64,000 bases of DNA from Streptomyces sp. 549 (GTDB lineage: Bacteria > Actinomycetota > Actinomycetes > Streptomycetales > Streptomycetaceae), in assembly GCF_030124175.1 (NCBI RefSeq), contig NZ_JASKMT010000020.1, positions 1 to 64,000 on the forward strand. Direction: 5' to 3'. How positions within the stretch are numbered: position 1 is the first letter of the stretch; each line of letters opens with the position of its first letter. Both the position numbers and the translations under genes were made by a program. The notes beneath the pieces were generated by a model. That model had not been told where the DNA came from. It did no database searches and saw nothing but the letters and a program-made list of their open reading frames with translations. Positions 1 through 10,203 of this stretch are shown one piece after another.

Positions 1-123
1 TCAGATACTCACATGTTGCTGCCGAGCCCACCGGGCTCCAGGCAACTGTTCGAATCTACCGCCACACAGTCACCGTGTCAACGGATCCCTGCGGGGCGAA
101 GAGGACAGTAGCAGCTTCCCGGT
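1..123. other. Window edge, no gene recognised
   Basis: No convincing coding frame is seen here. The stretch holds a short inverted repeat near position 27-41 (GAGCCC, 3-nt gap, GGGCTC). It lies downstream of the leftward spoIIM-like gene, so it may belong to the control region of a gene beyond the window edge. Confidence 0.4.
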
Positions 124-148
124 GTCCGGCGCACATCGGGCGCCGGAC
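124..148 (-). terminator. Hairpin terminator after spoIIM-like gene
   Basis: A perfect 9-bp G+C-rich stem (GTCCGGCGC / GCGCCGGAC, 7-nt loop) starts 18 nt after the stop codon of the leftward gene. There is no U-run, which is usual for Streptomyces terminators. Confidence 0.5.
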
Positions 149-165
149 CGCTCGCTGCGGGGCCG

Positions 166-1173
166 TCAGGCTGCCACGGGGGTATCTGCGGGACGGTCCG
201 CGGCATCCACGTCACCGGTCTCGCCCGCCCGCGCGGCCCGGCCGCCGAGCACGTAGACGTAGGCGAGGAAGACAACCTCCGCGACGACCCCGATGCCGAT
301 CCGGGCCCAGGTGGGCAGGCCTGAAGGTGTCACGAAACCCTCGATCACGCCGGAGACGAACAGCACCACCGCCAGGCCGATCGCCATGCCGATCGCGGCC
401 CGGCCCTCCTGGGCGAGCGCGGTGCGTCTGCTGCGGCGGCCCGGGTCGATCACCGTCCAACCCAGCCGCAGGCCCGTCCCGGCGGCGACGAAGACGGCGG
501 TCAGCTCCAGCAGGCCGTGCGGGAGGACCAGGCCGAGGAAGACGTCCAGGCGGCCGGCCGAGGCCATCAGACCGATGCCGACTCCCAGGTTGGCCATGTT
601 GAGCAGCAGTACCCACAGCACGGGGATGCCCAGCAGTGCACCGAAGATCAGGCAGATAGCGACCGCCTGTGCGTTGTTAGTCCACACCTGGGCGGCGAAG
701 GAGGCAGCGGGGTTGCTGGAGTAGTACGTCTCGTAGTTGCCGCCGGGCCGGGTCATCTCCCGCAGTTCCTGCGGCGCCCCGATGGCGGACTGCACCTCCG
801 GGTGGGCGGCGATCCACCAGCCGATGACCGCGGCCAGCAGCACGGACAGCACCGCGGTGGGAATCCACCAGTGACGGGTCCGGTAGACGGCCGCCGGGAA
901 TCCGGCGGTGAGGAAGTGCGCGGCGTCGCGCCAGGACGAGCGGCGGGGGCTGGTGACGGCGCTGCGGGCGCGTGCCACCAGCGTCGTGAGCCGTCCCACC
1001 AGAGCGGGGTCGGGCGCACTGGACTGGATCTGCGACAGGTGGGTCGCGGTGTGCTGGTACAGCGCCACCAGCTCGTCCACCTCGGAACCCGAGAGGCGGC
1101 GTCGGCGGCGCAGCAGTTCCTCCAGCCGTTCCCACTGTCCGCGGTGGGCGGAGACGAAGACGTCGAGATCCAT
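166..1173 (-). CDS. Stage II sporulation protein M-like membrane protein
   Basis: This 335-aa integral membrane protein belongs to the SpoIIM/DUF95 family. It begins MDLDVF. After a soluble N-terminal part of about 100 residues come several hydrophobic segments (around residues 110-130, 185-215, 225-250, 270-295 and 305-325), with the family-like stretch VLLLNMANLGVGIG in the middle. In Bacillus SpoIIM acts in engulfment; in actinomycetes these proteins are uncharacterised and usually sit beside an RDD protein, as here. The ATG at 1173 was preferred over a much longer upstream extension because that extension runs antisense to the RDD gene and looks non-coding. Confidence 0.85.
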   Translation of the reverse strand: MDLDVFVSAHRGQWERLEELLRRRRRLSGSEVDELVALYQHTATHLSQIQSSAPDPALVGRLTTLVARARSAVTSPRRSSWRDAAHFLTAGFPAAVYRTRHWWIPTAVLSVLLAAVIGWWIAAHPEVQSAIGAPQELREMTRPGGNYETYYSSNPAASFAAQVWTNNAQAVAICLIFGALLGIPVLWVLLLNMANLGVGIGLMASAGRLDVFLGLVLPHGLLELTAVFVAAGTGLRLGWTVIDPGRRSRRTALAQEGRAAIGMAIGLAVVLFVSGVIEGFVTPSGLPTWARIGIGVVAEVVFLAYVYVLGGRAARAGETGDVDAADRPADTPVAA

Positions 1174-1188
1174 GGGAAGAGCTTGGCA

Positions 1189-1224
1189 GACGACCGGCGT
1201 GGCGGTCTGCGGGTACCGGTCGTC
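1189..1224. promoter_or_regulatory. Inverted repeat between divergent spoIIM and RDD genes
   Basis: Perfect 9-bp arms GACGACCGG (1189-1197) and CCGGTCGTC (1216-1224) flank 18 nt in the 88-bp gap between two divergent starts. It could be a shared operator or an mRNA hairpin; no regulator is known. Confidence 0.35.
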
Positions 1225-1261
1225 AGACTGGTCCGACAACAGTGGAGAGGGGATGTGCCGG

Positions 1262-2248
1262 GTGAGTGAACTCGTGACGGGCGACGCGGTGGTGCTGGGG
1301 CTGCGGCCCGCGAGGGTACCGAGCCGCGCGCTGGCCGTCTGCATCGACCTGGTGGTGCTCTGGTCGGTGTACCTGGCGCTTTTCGTACTGCTGCTGACGG
1401 CGGTGGCCGGGCTGGACCCGGCGGCGGAGGCGGCCATCGCGGTAGCACTGCTGGTGCTGGTGCTGATGGGCGGGCCGGTGGCCGTGGAGACGCTGAGCCA
1501 CGGACGCTCGCTGGGCAAGGCCGCCTGCGGGCTGCGAGTGGTCCGGGAGGACGGAGGCCCGGTCAGGTTCCGGCACGCGCTGGTGCGCGGTCTGGTGGGG
1601 TTCGTCGAGATCCAGCTGACCTTCGGTGTGGTGGCCTGCTGCTCCTCGCTGGTCTCCGGCCGGGGCCGGCGGCTGGGGGACGTGTTCGCGGGCACCCTGG
1701 TCGTCCGTGAGCGGAACTCGGCGCCGCGGGTGGTGCCCGCTCCCCCACCGCCGCCCTGGCTGGCGCACTACTTCGACGGCCTGGACCTGTCGCGGGTGCC
1801 GGACCCGCTGTGGCTGGCGGTCCGCCAGTACCTGACGCGGATGCCGCAACTGGACCCGCAGGTGAGCCGTTCCCTGGCGGAGCGGCTCGGCGCCGACGTG
1901 GCCTGGTGCACCGGCGCACCGCCGCCGGAGGGCGTGCCCGCGGCGGCCTACCTGACGGGTGTGGTCGCCGAGCGGCAGGCCCGGGACTCCCGCAGGGCGT
2001 TCGGGGGCGCCGGGCGGACCGGCCACCTGCCGGGGACCGGCCTGGCGGGCGGGCCGCAGGCCCCCGAAGAGCACCATCCTCCGCGTGAGCAGCAGCACGG
2101 CCGGCAGGCCTCGCACGCCCAGCAGCATCCCCAGGACGCCCAGCAGCCCCAGCAGGAGCGACAGGCTCCGCAGGAGCAGCAGTCCGGTGAGGCTGCGGGG
2201 CCGTCCGACACGCCGCGGCCGTCGAGCGGGTTCGCACCGCCCTCCTGA
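1262..2248 (+). CDS. RDD family membrane protein
   Basis: This 328-aa protein has an N-terminal RDD domain. The RALAVCIDLVVLW segment carries the Arg and Asp of the first helix, followed by a helix near residues 55-75, the typical GRSLGKAACGLRVVREDG turn, and a third helix. The C-terminal 60 residues are rich in Gln, His and Pro and probably disordered. RDD proteins are membrane proteins of mostly unknown role, some linked to sodium or metabolite transport. GTG at 1262 is favoured because GGAGAGGGG ends 9 nt before it; an ATG at 1253 sits too close to that sequence. It is transcribed away from the spoIIM-like gene, a pairing common in actinomycetes. Confidence 0.82.
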   Translation: MSELVTGDAVVLGLRPARVPSRALAVCIDLVVLWSVYLALFVLLLTAVAGLDPAAEAAIAVALLVLVLMGGPVAVETLSHGRSLGKAACGLRVVREDGGPVRFRHALVRGLVGFVEIQLTFGVVACCSSLVSGRGRRLGDVFAGTLVVRERNSAPRVVPAPPPPPWLAHYFDGLDLSRVPDPLWLAVRQYLTRMPQLDPQVSRSLAERLGADVAWCTGAPPPEGVPAAAYLTGVVAERQARDSRRAFGGAGRTGHLPGTGLAGGPQAPEEHHPPREQQHGRQASHAQQHPQDAQQPQQERQAPQEQQSGEAAGPSDTPRPSSGFAPPS

Positions 2249-2327
2249 CCGGGGGCCGGGAGGCAGCGCCCAGGCCGGGAGCCCGCAGGCGGCGTGGGCC
2301 GGGTGCGTCGTTGGCTGCGGAGGCGGA

Positions 2328-2948
2328 TCAGTCGAAGGACGTGGGCGGGGACTCCAGGTCCTCCAGCTCGATCCCGGGCGCGGCGAGGACGACGTCGCCG
2401 GCCAGGTGGACCGAGGCCTGCTCCCCCGTCTGCAGGTCGCTCAGCCGGTAGTGGTCGACGGTCAGCGGCCCGCTGTCGGTGTGGTGGATCTGCCGGTCGA
2501 GCAGTTCCCACGCCTGGTCCAGGGTGCGCGGAGCCAGTACGGAGCCGGTCAGCGCGACGAGGCGCACCCGGACGGCCGGGTCACCGAGGGCGGGCCGCAG
2601 CAGCCGGGCGGTGGCGACGAGGAAGGCGGGTGACGAGCCGGTGAAGGCGTGGGCCGGCACGTTGGCCTCCTGGGCGTGCACGCCTGCCGGGTCGGTGCGC
2701 ACCCAGGTCACGCCGTCCAGGGCGGCGCCGCGGACCTGCCAGCCGGAGGCGTGCAGTTCCAGGCGCAGGGGACGGCCCAGTTCGTCCAGCGTCAGGTCGG
2801 CCGTGCCGGTCTCGGCCTCCGGGTCGCCGGGTGCGGTGGTGCGGGAGACGTAGCGCCAGCCGGAGGGTCCGGCGGCGCACTGGAAGTGCTCCTCGCCGAG
2901 GGGGGTGTGGTCGTGCGGGTCGTGGAGGGAGTAGCGGCCACGTGGCAT
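2328..2948 (-). CDS. Conserved hypothetical protein
   Basis: This 206-aa soluble protein has no signal peptide or membrane segment. The frame shows good third-position G+C bias and a well-formed protein-like composition (for example GWRYVSRTTAPGD and VTWVRTDPAGVHAQEANVPAH). I do not recognise a named family with certainty; related proteins occur next to ahcY in streptomycetes as far as I recall. It ends convergently with the RDD gene, with about 80 nt between the stops. Confidence 0.65.
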   Translation of the reverse strand: MPRGRYSLHDPHDHTPLGEEHFQCAAGPSGWRYVSRTTAPGDPEAETGTADLTLDELGRPLRLELHASGWQVRGAALDGVTWVRTDPAGVHAQEANVPAHAFTGSSPAFLVATARLLRPALGDPAVRVRLVALTGSVLAPRTLDQAWELLDRQIHHTDSGPLTVDHYRLSDLQTGEQASVHLAGDVVLAAPGIELEDLESPPTSFD

Positions 2949-3060
2949 GGGCGTCCTCGGGTACGGCGTCCTCGTGTACGGCGGCTGGGTATACGCGTTC
3001 TGCGGCTATAGCGTTCTGCGGCCACGGCGTTCCGAAGGGGGCGCCGCGCGGGCACGGCGG

Positions 3061-3090
3061 GGCCCCCGCCCGGAGTTCCGGACGGGGGCC
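3061..3090 (-). terminator. Terminator of ahcY
   Basis: A 13-bp stem with a 4-nt loop (GGCCCCCG... / ...CGGGGGCC) and one G-U pair on the leftward transcript begins 26 nt after the ahcY stop codon. Confidence 0.65.
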
Positions 3091-3116
3091 GGGCGCGACG
3101 CCGGGTGCGGGGTCGC

Positions 3117-4574
<1,458 letters not shown>

Positions 4575-4800
4575 TCGAGCTGCTCCTCGGTGGGTCGAGG
4601 GTGAATGGCTGGCTGGTCTGCGGCAGCGGGCAGGCTCGGGCGGTGCGAGGGCGTGAACCCGCCCCGCACACAGCCTACGGACACACCGGTCCCCTGGCCG
4701 CAGCGCAGTCCGTCGGAGGCCCTCTCTCCCTCGGTGGTCCCGCTCGGCGGGACGCCCGACCGCCATCAGCAGCGACGTCTGTGCCCTTCGAATCTACACG
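4575..4800. other. ahcY upstream region
   Basis: This gene-free stretch should hold the ahcY promoter. It contains a perfect 7-bp hairpin (GTCCCGC/GCGGGAC, 4737-4753) and, on the leftward strand, a TAGGCT hexamer at 4677-4672 that could be a -10 element, with no clear -35. I looked for the known SAH riboswitch core and did not recognise it. Confidence 0.4.
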
Positions 4801-4837
4801 GTCGCCGGTGCCGGGCGGGTGGCCCGGCACCGGCGAC
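4801..4837 (-). terminator. Strong terminator after CDF gene
   Basis: A perfect 16-bp stem (left arm starts GTCGCCGGTG, 5-nt loop) lies 8 nt beyond the stop codon of the leftward cation diffusion facilitator gene. Confidence 0.75.
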
Positions 4838-4845
4838 GGCGTGGA

Positions 4846-5757
4846 TCAGCCGCGCCGGATGTCCGGTTCCAGGTAGATGACGCGGGCGATCGGCACGGCC
4901 TGGCGGATGCGTGTCTCGGCCTCGTCGATCGCGCGGGCCACCTCGGCGGCGCTGTCGTCGTGGGCCACCGCGATCTTCGCGGCGACCAGCAGTTCCTCGG
5001 GGCCCAGGTGGAGGGTGCGCATGTGGATGATGCCGGTGACGGTGTCGCCGTCCACCATGGCGGTGCGGATGTGCTCCAGTTCGGCGGGGTCGGCGGACTC
5101 CCCGAGCAGCAGCGACTTCGTCTCGACCGCGAGGACCAGCGCGATCACCACCAGCAGCACGCCGATGCAGACCGTGCCGATGCCGTCCCAGACGCCGTCG
5201 CCGGTGGCCATGGTCATCAGGACGCCGCCCAGGGCGAGCACGAGGCCGACGAGCGCGCCGAGGTCCTCCAACAGCACCACGGGCAGTTCCGGCGCCTTGG
5301 CCCGGCGGACGAACTGGACCCAGCCGAGTGAGCCGCGGATCAGGTTGGACTCCCTGATCGCGGTGCGGAAGGAGAAGATCTCCGCGATGATCGCGAAGAG
5401 GAGCACACCGACCGGCCAGTACCAGTTCTTGAGTTCGTGCGGGTCGCTGATCTTCAGATAGCCCTCGTAGAGGGCGAAGACGCCGCCCATCGAGAACAGC
5501 ACGATGGCCACCAGGAAGCTGTAGATGTAGCGCTCCCGGCCGTAGCCGAAGGGGTGCTCCTCGCTGGCCTCCCGCTTGGCCTTCTTGCCGCCGAGCAGCA
5601 GCAGGCCCTGGTTGCCGGAGTCGGCGAGCGAGTGGACGCCCTCGGCGAGCATCGACGACGAGCCGCTGAACGCCCAGGCGACGAACTTGGCAACGGCGAT
5701 CGCGAGGTTGGCGACGAGGGCCGCGAGAATGGCCTTCGTACCGCCTGATGCACTCAT
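4846..5757 (-). CDS. Cation diffusion facilitator (CDF) family metal transporter
   Basis: This 303-aa inner-membrane antiporter probably exports a divalent metal such as Zn, Mn or Fe in exchange for protons. The first helix region carries AEGVHSLADSGNQ, whose His-x3-Asp is the usual metal site, and the loop has the family's HPFGYGRERYIYSF stretch. About six membrane segments are followed by a short cytosolic domain from about residue 225 (HIRTAMV... onward), as in CDF proteins. The ATG at 5757 gives a normal-length protein; extending upstream would run into manA. It lies 67 nt after manA on the same strand and may be read from the same transcript. Confidence 0.9.
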   Translation of the reverse strand: MSASGGTKAILAALVANLAIAVAKFVAWAFSGSSSMLAEGVHSLADSGNQGLLLLGGKKAKREASEEHPFGYGRERYIYSFLVAIVLFSMGGVFALYEGYLKISDPHELKNWYWPVGVLLFAIIAEIFSFRTAIRESNLIRGSLGWVQFVRRAKAPELPVVLLEDLGALVGLVLALGGVLMTMATGDGVWDGIGTVCIGVLLVVIALVLAVETKSLLLGESADPAELEHIRTAMVDGDTVTGIIHMRTLHLGPEELLVAAKIAVAHDDSAAEVARAIDEAETRIRQAVPIARVIYLEPDIRRG

Positions 5758-5824
5758 GGGTGCTGATCCTTCCGAGCTTCCGGTGCGCCCGGTCGCTACT
5801 GCTCGCGGGCGGCCCCGGACGGCG

Positions 5825-7024
5825 TCAGGCCGCCACGGTGGCGCGGAAGAGCGTACCCTCGCCGGTGATCCGGATCGCCTCTCCCGCCCGGACGTAGACG
5901 GACTCGCCCCGAGCCAGCGGCAGTTCGGTGCCGTCGCCGCCGTGCAGCACGGTGTGCCCGGCGGTGCAGAGCAGGATCTGCGGGCCGTGGTGGCCCGGTT
6001 CGACCGGGACGGCGGCGGGCGCCAGCACATGGCGGCTGAGCTGGAACTCCGGCGCGGGGGTGAGGTAGACCTCCGAGCCGTCGGCGTCCGGTTCGGGCCG
6101 CAGCACTCCGGGGTCGCGCGGCTCGAAGGCGACGACGCGCAGCAGTTCCGGCACGTCCACGTGCTTGGGGGTGAACCCGCAGCGCAGCACGTTGTCGGAG
6201 TTCGCCATGAGTTCGACGCCGAGGCCGCCGAGGTAGGCGTGCGGCACGCCGGCGCCCAGGTAGAGCGCCTCACCCGGCTGGAGCGTGACGTGGTGGAGCA
6301 GCAGCGCGGCGATGGACCCGGGGTCGCCCGGGTAGTGGTGGGCGGCGGCGGCGCAGGCGCGGTAGGCGGCGGCGTGCGGGCCGTCCTGTTCGGCCAGGCG
6401 GGACGCGGCGGTGACGGCCTCGGTGACGGTGTCGGCGACGGCGTCCCGTTCGGCGGTCAGCACCGCGGTGAACACCTCGCGCAGCGCGGCGTCCCGGGGG
6501 TGGGCGCGCAGCAGGTCGACGTACGGCTTGAGGCCGTCGACGTCGAGCGCGGCGAGCAGGTCGGCGGACTCCTCGGGCTGCCGGAAGCCGCACAGTCCCT
6601 CGAAGTCGGTGAGGGCGCAGAGCAGTTCGGGCTTGTGCGAGGTGTCCCTGTAGGTGCGGCGGGGGTCGTCCACGGGGACGCCGGCGGCCTCCTCGGCGGC
6701 GTAGCCCGCTGCGGCCTGCACGCTGTCGGGGTGCACCTGGAGGGAGAGCGGGGACGCCGCGGCGAGCACCTTGAACAGGAACGGCAGCCGGGGGCCGAAC
6801 GCCGCGACGGCCGCGTCGCCCAGTTCGCCGTGCGGGTCGGCGGCGATGACCTCGGACAGCGGCTGCCGTCCGGCGCCGCGGTCGACGAGCGAGGGCGCGC
6901 CTGGGTGGGCGCCCATCCACAGCTCGGCCTGCGGCTGGCCGGTGGGCTCGGTGCCGAGCAGCTCGGGGATGGCGGTGGTGGAGCCCCAGGCGTAGGGGCG
7001 CACGGTGTTCGCGAGGCGGTCCAT
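5825..7024 (-). CDS. manA: Mannose-6-phosphate isomerase, type I
   Basis: It interconverts fructose-6-phosphate and mannose-6-phosphate, the entry to GDP-mannose and thus to mannosylated lipids, proteins and glycans. The 399-aa cupin-fold enzyme begins with the typical NTVRPYAWGSTTAIPELLG and has the zinc-site segments LSLQVHPDS (Gln and His), HKPELLCAL (Glu) and LGAGVPHAYLGG (His). The length is normal. It follows the SIS-domain gene by 182 nt and precedes the CDF gene, within a leftward mannose-phosphate gene group that also contains manB. Confidence 0.95.
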   Translation of the reverse strand: MDRLANTVRPYAWGSTTAIPELLGTEPTGQPQAELWMGAHPGAPSLVDRGAGRQPLSEVIAADPHGELGDAAVAAFGPRLPFLFKVLAAASPLSLQVHPDSVQAAAGYAAEEAAGVPVDDPRRTYRDTSHKPELLCALTDFEGLCGFRQPEESADLLAALDVDGLKPYVDLLRAHPRDAALREVFTAVLTAERDAVADTVTEAVTAASRLAEQDGPHAAAYRACAAAAHHYPGDPGSIAALLLHHVTLQPGEALYLGAGVPHAYLGGLGVELMANSDNVLRCGFTPKHVDVPELLRVVAFEPRDPGVLRPEPDADGSEVYLTPAPEFQLSRHVLAPAAVPVEPGHHGPQILLCTAGHTVLHGGDGTELPLARGESVYVRAGEAIRITGEGTLFRATVAA

Positions 7025-7206
7025 GAGGGCGTTCCTTCGACGGTACGTGCGGGGCGGGGCGGTGAGGCGGAGCCGCGTCGGGTGGGCCCGGACGCAGGGG
7101 CCGGACGCAAGGGCCCGGACGGGCCGGGTACCCCGTTTCCGGCCCCGCTGTCCGGTCGGCTGGCCGGCCCGTCGGCGGACTGGTCGATCAGCCGGTCGGG
7201 CCAGGT

Positions 7207-8343
7207 CTACGGCGTCGGGGTGAGCGTGAGGTAAACCGCGGCGAAATCGGTGGTGGCGATGAGTTCGGCGGCGGCCTCCACGGTGGTGCTGCCCTCGCCG
7301 GGCTGCAGCTCGCTGAGCGCCGCGCCGTGGGCGTGGGCCAGTTCCCTGGCGGCTGCCGCGGCGGAGTCCCGGCCGGCTTCCTCCTCGCGCAGGAGCACCA
7401 CGCGGGCCCGCAGCCCCTGGGGTTCCTCCAGGCGGTCGCGGAAGAAGGCGTCCTCGTCGGCGCCGCCGGCCAGGTCGCCGACGAGCAGCGCGGCGTGGGC
7501 GGTGAGCGCCGAGGGCAGCTCGGCGGCGAGCGCGGGGCGGCCGGGCAGGGCGGCGAGCACCGTAGCGAAGTGGCGGGCGGCGGCGTCGGCGACCGGTCCC
7601 TCACTCCACAGCAGCGGCAGGGCGTCGGCGAGTTCGGTGGCGAGGGACTTGGCGGGGTTGCTGTAGGTGGCGATGGCCGGGCCGCAGCGTTCGGCGACCC
7701 GGTCGAGCCGGTCGGCGAGGGCGGCGATGGCCTCGGGAGGGGTGTGGCTGAGCCCGAGGCGGTCGGTGAGCGTCAGCAGCGGGGTGAGCAGCGCCCACAG
7801 CGCACCGGGGGCGCCGGGCGGCCGCAGGGTGGGCTCGGCGTGCTCGTAGGGCGACGCGGTGATCGGCACGGGCAGGCCGTGCACCCCGGTGACGCTCTCG
7901 GTGAGCGGTGCTCCCGGCGGGCTGACGGCCACCACCGTGCAGCCGCGCCGGTAGGCCTGTTCCACGAGCGCGGTCAGGCCGGGCTCGGTGCCGTCCGGGG
8001 TGAGCACGAACAGCAGGTCGAGCGGTCCCGCCCAGCCGGGCAGCGTCCAGCGCAGTCCGGGCGGCGCCGCGGTGCGTCCGGTCGCCGGGAGCAGCCGGAC
8101 GGGCACCGAGCCGCCGGTGGCGGCGGCGAGCAGGTCGGCGGCGCAGCTCGCGGTGGGGCCGGGCCCGGCGACCAGCAGGGCGCGGGGGCGGCCTTCGGGT
8201 TGGAGCCCGTCGAGCCCGGACTCGGTGGCGTGCCGGGCCGCGGTGCGTACCCGGGCGCCGGCCTCGGCGGCGCCGCGCAGCAGGCCGTGCAGGTCGGCCC
8301 GGGCCAGTGCCTCCGGGTCGTCGAGGAAGGAATCGTCCAGCAT
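7207..8343 (-). CDS. SIS-domain protein, phosphosugar isomerase-like
   Basis: This 378-aa cytosolic protein has two sugar-isomerase-like halves: an N-terminal Rossmann-like region with LVAGPGPTASCAADLLAAATGG and DLLFVLTPDGTEPGLTALVEQAYRRGCTVVAVSPPG, and a C-terminal half with SNPAKSLATELADALPLLW. It resembles actinobacterial bifunctional phosphoglucose/phosphomannose isomerase-like proteins. Placement between manA and manB supports a role in mannose-phosphate metabolism, but many of these proteins lack clear catalytic residues, so activity is uncertain. The ATG at 8343 is 19 nt after the Trm112-like gene, suggesting co-transcription. Confidence 0.8.
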   Translation of the reverse strand: MLDDSFLDDPEALARADLHGLLRGAAEAGARVRTAARHATESGLDGLQPEGRPRALLVAGPGPTASCAADLLAAATGGSVPVRLLPATGRTAAPPGLRWTLPGWAGPLDLLFVLTPDGTEPGLTALVEQAYRRGCTVVAVSPPGAPLTESVTGVHGLPVPITASPYEHAEPTLRPPGAPGALWALLTPLLTLTDRLGLSHTPPEAIAALADRLDRVAERCGPAIATYSNPAKSLATELADALPLLWSEGPVADAAARHFATVLAALPGRPALAAELPSALTAHAALLVGDLAGGADEDAFFRDRLEEPQGLRARVVLLREEEAGRDSAAAAARELAHAHGAALSELQPGEGSTTVEAAAELIATTDFAAVYLTLTPTP

Positions 8344-8362
8344 GGCGAGCCCCTTCCCTGGG

Positions 8363-8578
8363 TCAGGCCGGTCGGCGGGCCTCGTCGACGAGGAGGACGG
8401 GAATGCCGTCCCGGACGGGGTAGCCGAGGCCGCAGCCGGCGTCGCCGGTGCACACCAGCTCCTCGTCGGCGGCGGGCTTGCCTGCCTCCGCTGCACCGGC
8501 GGGTGCGGGCTGCTCGCGGAGGGGCGCGTGGCACGCCGGGCAGGCGAGGATCTCCAGGAGACCGGCTTCGAGCGGCAT
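8363..8578 (-). CDS. Trm112-family zinc protein
   Basis: This 71-aa protein has two cysteine pairs, C13-P-A-C16 in ILACPACHAPL and C43/C49 in LVCTGDAGCG, then the typical ending YPVRDGIPVLLVDEARR. Trm112-like proteins are small zinc-ribbon partners of methyltransferases in eukaryotes; the role of the bacterial versions beside manB is not established. An Ala/Gly/Pro-rich insert separates the cysteine pairs. It is followed after 19 nt by the SIS-domain gene and preceded by the manB terminator, so it may start a new transcript. Confidence 0.8.
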   Translation of the reverse strand: MPLEAGLLEILACPACHAPLREQPAPAGAAEAGKPAADEELVCTGDAGCGLGYPVRDGIPVLLVDEARRPA

Positions 8579-8695
8579 GGTGTCCCTCCGGGGTGGGTCG
8601 GTGATGCCCGCCAGCCTACCGCCGGTGACCAGCGCCCCGCCCGCGACGGGCCCGTTCGGTCGCGGGTGCGGCGGGGCGGGGTGGGGCGTGCGGTC

Positions 8696-8726
8696 GGGGC
8701 ACCCGGCAGGTGGGGCCGGGTGCCCC
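8696..8726 (-). terminator. Terminator after manB
   Basis: A perfect 11-bp stem (GGGGCACCCGG / CCGGGTGCCCC, 9-nt loop) begins 17 nt past the manB stop, separating manB from the Trm112-like gene. Confidence 0.65.
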
Positions 8727-8742
8727 TCAGCGGTGGGCGGGG

Positions 8743-10101
8743 TCAGCCGCGGACGAGGGCGAGCACCTCGTCGCGGATTCGCGCCATGGTGTCGGCGTCG
8801 CGGGCCTCGACGTTCAGCCGCAGCAGCGGCTCGGTGTTGGAGGCGCGCAGGTTGAACCACCAGTCGGCGCCGGTGGCGGTCAGGCCGTCCAGGTGGTCGA
8901 GCTCCACGCCCTCGCGGTCGCTGAAGGCGGCCAGGACGGCGGCGGCACGCCCTGCCTGGTCGTCGACGGTGCTGTTGATCTCGCCGGAGGCGGCGTACCG
9001 GTCGTAGGAGGCGACCAGCTGCGACAGCGGCCCCTGCTGGCCGCCGAGCGCGGCGAGTACGTGCAGGGCGGCGAGCATGCCGGTGTCGGCGTTCCAGAAG
9101 TCGCGGAAGTAGTAGTGGGCGGAGTGCTCACCGCCGAAGATGGCGCCGGTGGAGGCCATCTCCGCCTTGATGAAGGAGTGGCCGACGCGGGTGCGCACCG
9201 GGGTGCCGCCGGACTCCTTGACCACCTCGGGCACCGACCAGGAGGTGATGCAGTTGTGGATGACGGTGCCGCCGCCGTGCTTGGCGAGCTCCCGGGACGC
9301 GACCAGGGCGGTGATCGCGGACGGGGAGACGGGCTCGCCGCGCTCGTCGACGACGAAGCAGCGGTCGGCGTCGCCGTCGAAGGCCACGCCGAGGTCGGCG
9401 CCCTTCTCGCGGACGCGCTTCTGCAGGTCGACGATGTTCGCCGGGTCGAGCGGGTTCGCCTCGTGGTTGGGGAAGGTGCCGTCCAGCTCGAAGTACAGCG
9501 CGTCGAGTTCCAGGGGCAGCCCGTCGAAGACGGTGGGCACGGTGTGGCCGCCCATGCCGTTGCCCGCGTCGACGACGATCCGCAGCGGGCGGATGCCGCG
9601 CAGGTCCACCAGGTCGCGCAGGTACTGGGCGTAGTCGGTGAGCACGTCACGCTGGGTGAGGGTGCCGGTCGCGGCTCCGGAGGCGGGCAGGCCCTTCTCG
9701 GCCCACTCCTCGACGAGAGCGCGGATCTCGCTGAGGCCGGTGTCCTGGCCGACGGGGGCGGCACCGGCCCGGCACATCTTGATGCCGTTGTACTGGGCCG
9801 GGTTGTGGCTCGCGGTGAACATCGCGCCGGGCATGTCGAGGCTGCCGCTGGCGTAGTAGAGCTGGTCGGTGGAGCAGAGGCCGATCTCGGTGACGTCGGC
9901 GCCGCGGGCGGCGGCGCCCTCGGCGAAGGCGCGCGTGAGCCCGGGGGACGAGGGCCGCATGTCGTGGCCGACGACGATCGCCTTCGCGTCGGTGACCTGG
10001 ACGAACGCCGCACCGAACAGTGCGGCGAGCGTCTCGTCCCACTGGTCGGGAACCACTCCGCGAACGTCGTACGCCTTAACGATGTGTGACAAGTCGGGCA
10101 C
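8743..10101 (-). CDS. manB: Phosphomannomutase / phosphoglucomutase
   Basis: It interconverts mannose-6-phosphate and mannose-1-phosphate for GDP-mannose synthesis. The 452-aa alpha-D-phosphohexomutase has the four expected domains: the active-site phosphoserine loop TASHNPAQYNG (about residue 105), the metal loop DGDADRC (about 245), the sugar-binding GGEHSAHYYFRD (about 325) and the phosphate-binding RASNTEPLLRLNVEA near the end. The GTG at 10101 is favoured because AGGAGGGG lies about 8 nt upstream and the resulting start matches the usual DLSxIVKAYDVRG onset; GTG at 10107 is too close to that site. Confidence 0.95.
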   Translation of the reverse strand: MPDLSHIVKAYDVRGVVPDQWDETLAALFGAAFVQVTDAKAIVVGHDMRPSSPGLTRAFAEGAAARGADVTEIGLCSTDQLYYASGSLDMPGAMFTASHNPAQYNGIKMCRAGAAPVGQDTGLSEIRALVEEWAEKGLPASGAATGTLTQRDVLTDYAQYLRDLVDLRGIRPLRIVVDAGNGMGGHTVPTVFDGLPLELDALYFELDGTFPNHEANPLDPANIVDLQKRVREKGADLGVAFDGDADRCFVVDERGEPVSPSAITALVASRELAKHGGGTVIHNCITSWSVPEVVKESGGTPVRTRVGHSFIKAEMASTGAIFGGEHSAHYYFRDFWNADTGMLAALHVLAALGGQQGPLSQLVASYDRYAASGEINSTVDDQAGRAAAVLAAFSDREGVELDHLDGLTATGADWWFNLRASNTEPLLRLNVEARDADTMARIRDEVLALVRG

Positions 10102-10203
10102 AGCCACCCCTCCTGGAGTCCGTCCTGAGGTGGTCAAACCTACCCGCAGTGCGGTCCGCCGGTCCGATGATCGGCCCGGCCGGGGGCCGCGTGGTGGGCC
10201 GTG

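Noticed and set aside
4575..4800. SAH riboswitch upstream of ahcY
   Set aside because: Such riboswitches precede ahcY in other bacteria, but I could not find the conserved core here; only ordinary hairpins are visible. A covariance-model scan would be decisive.
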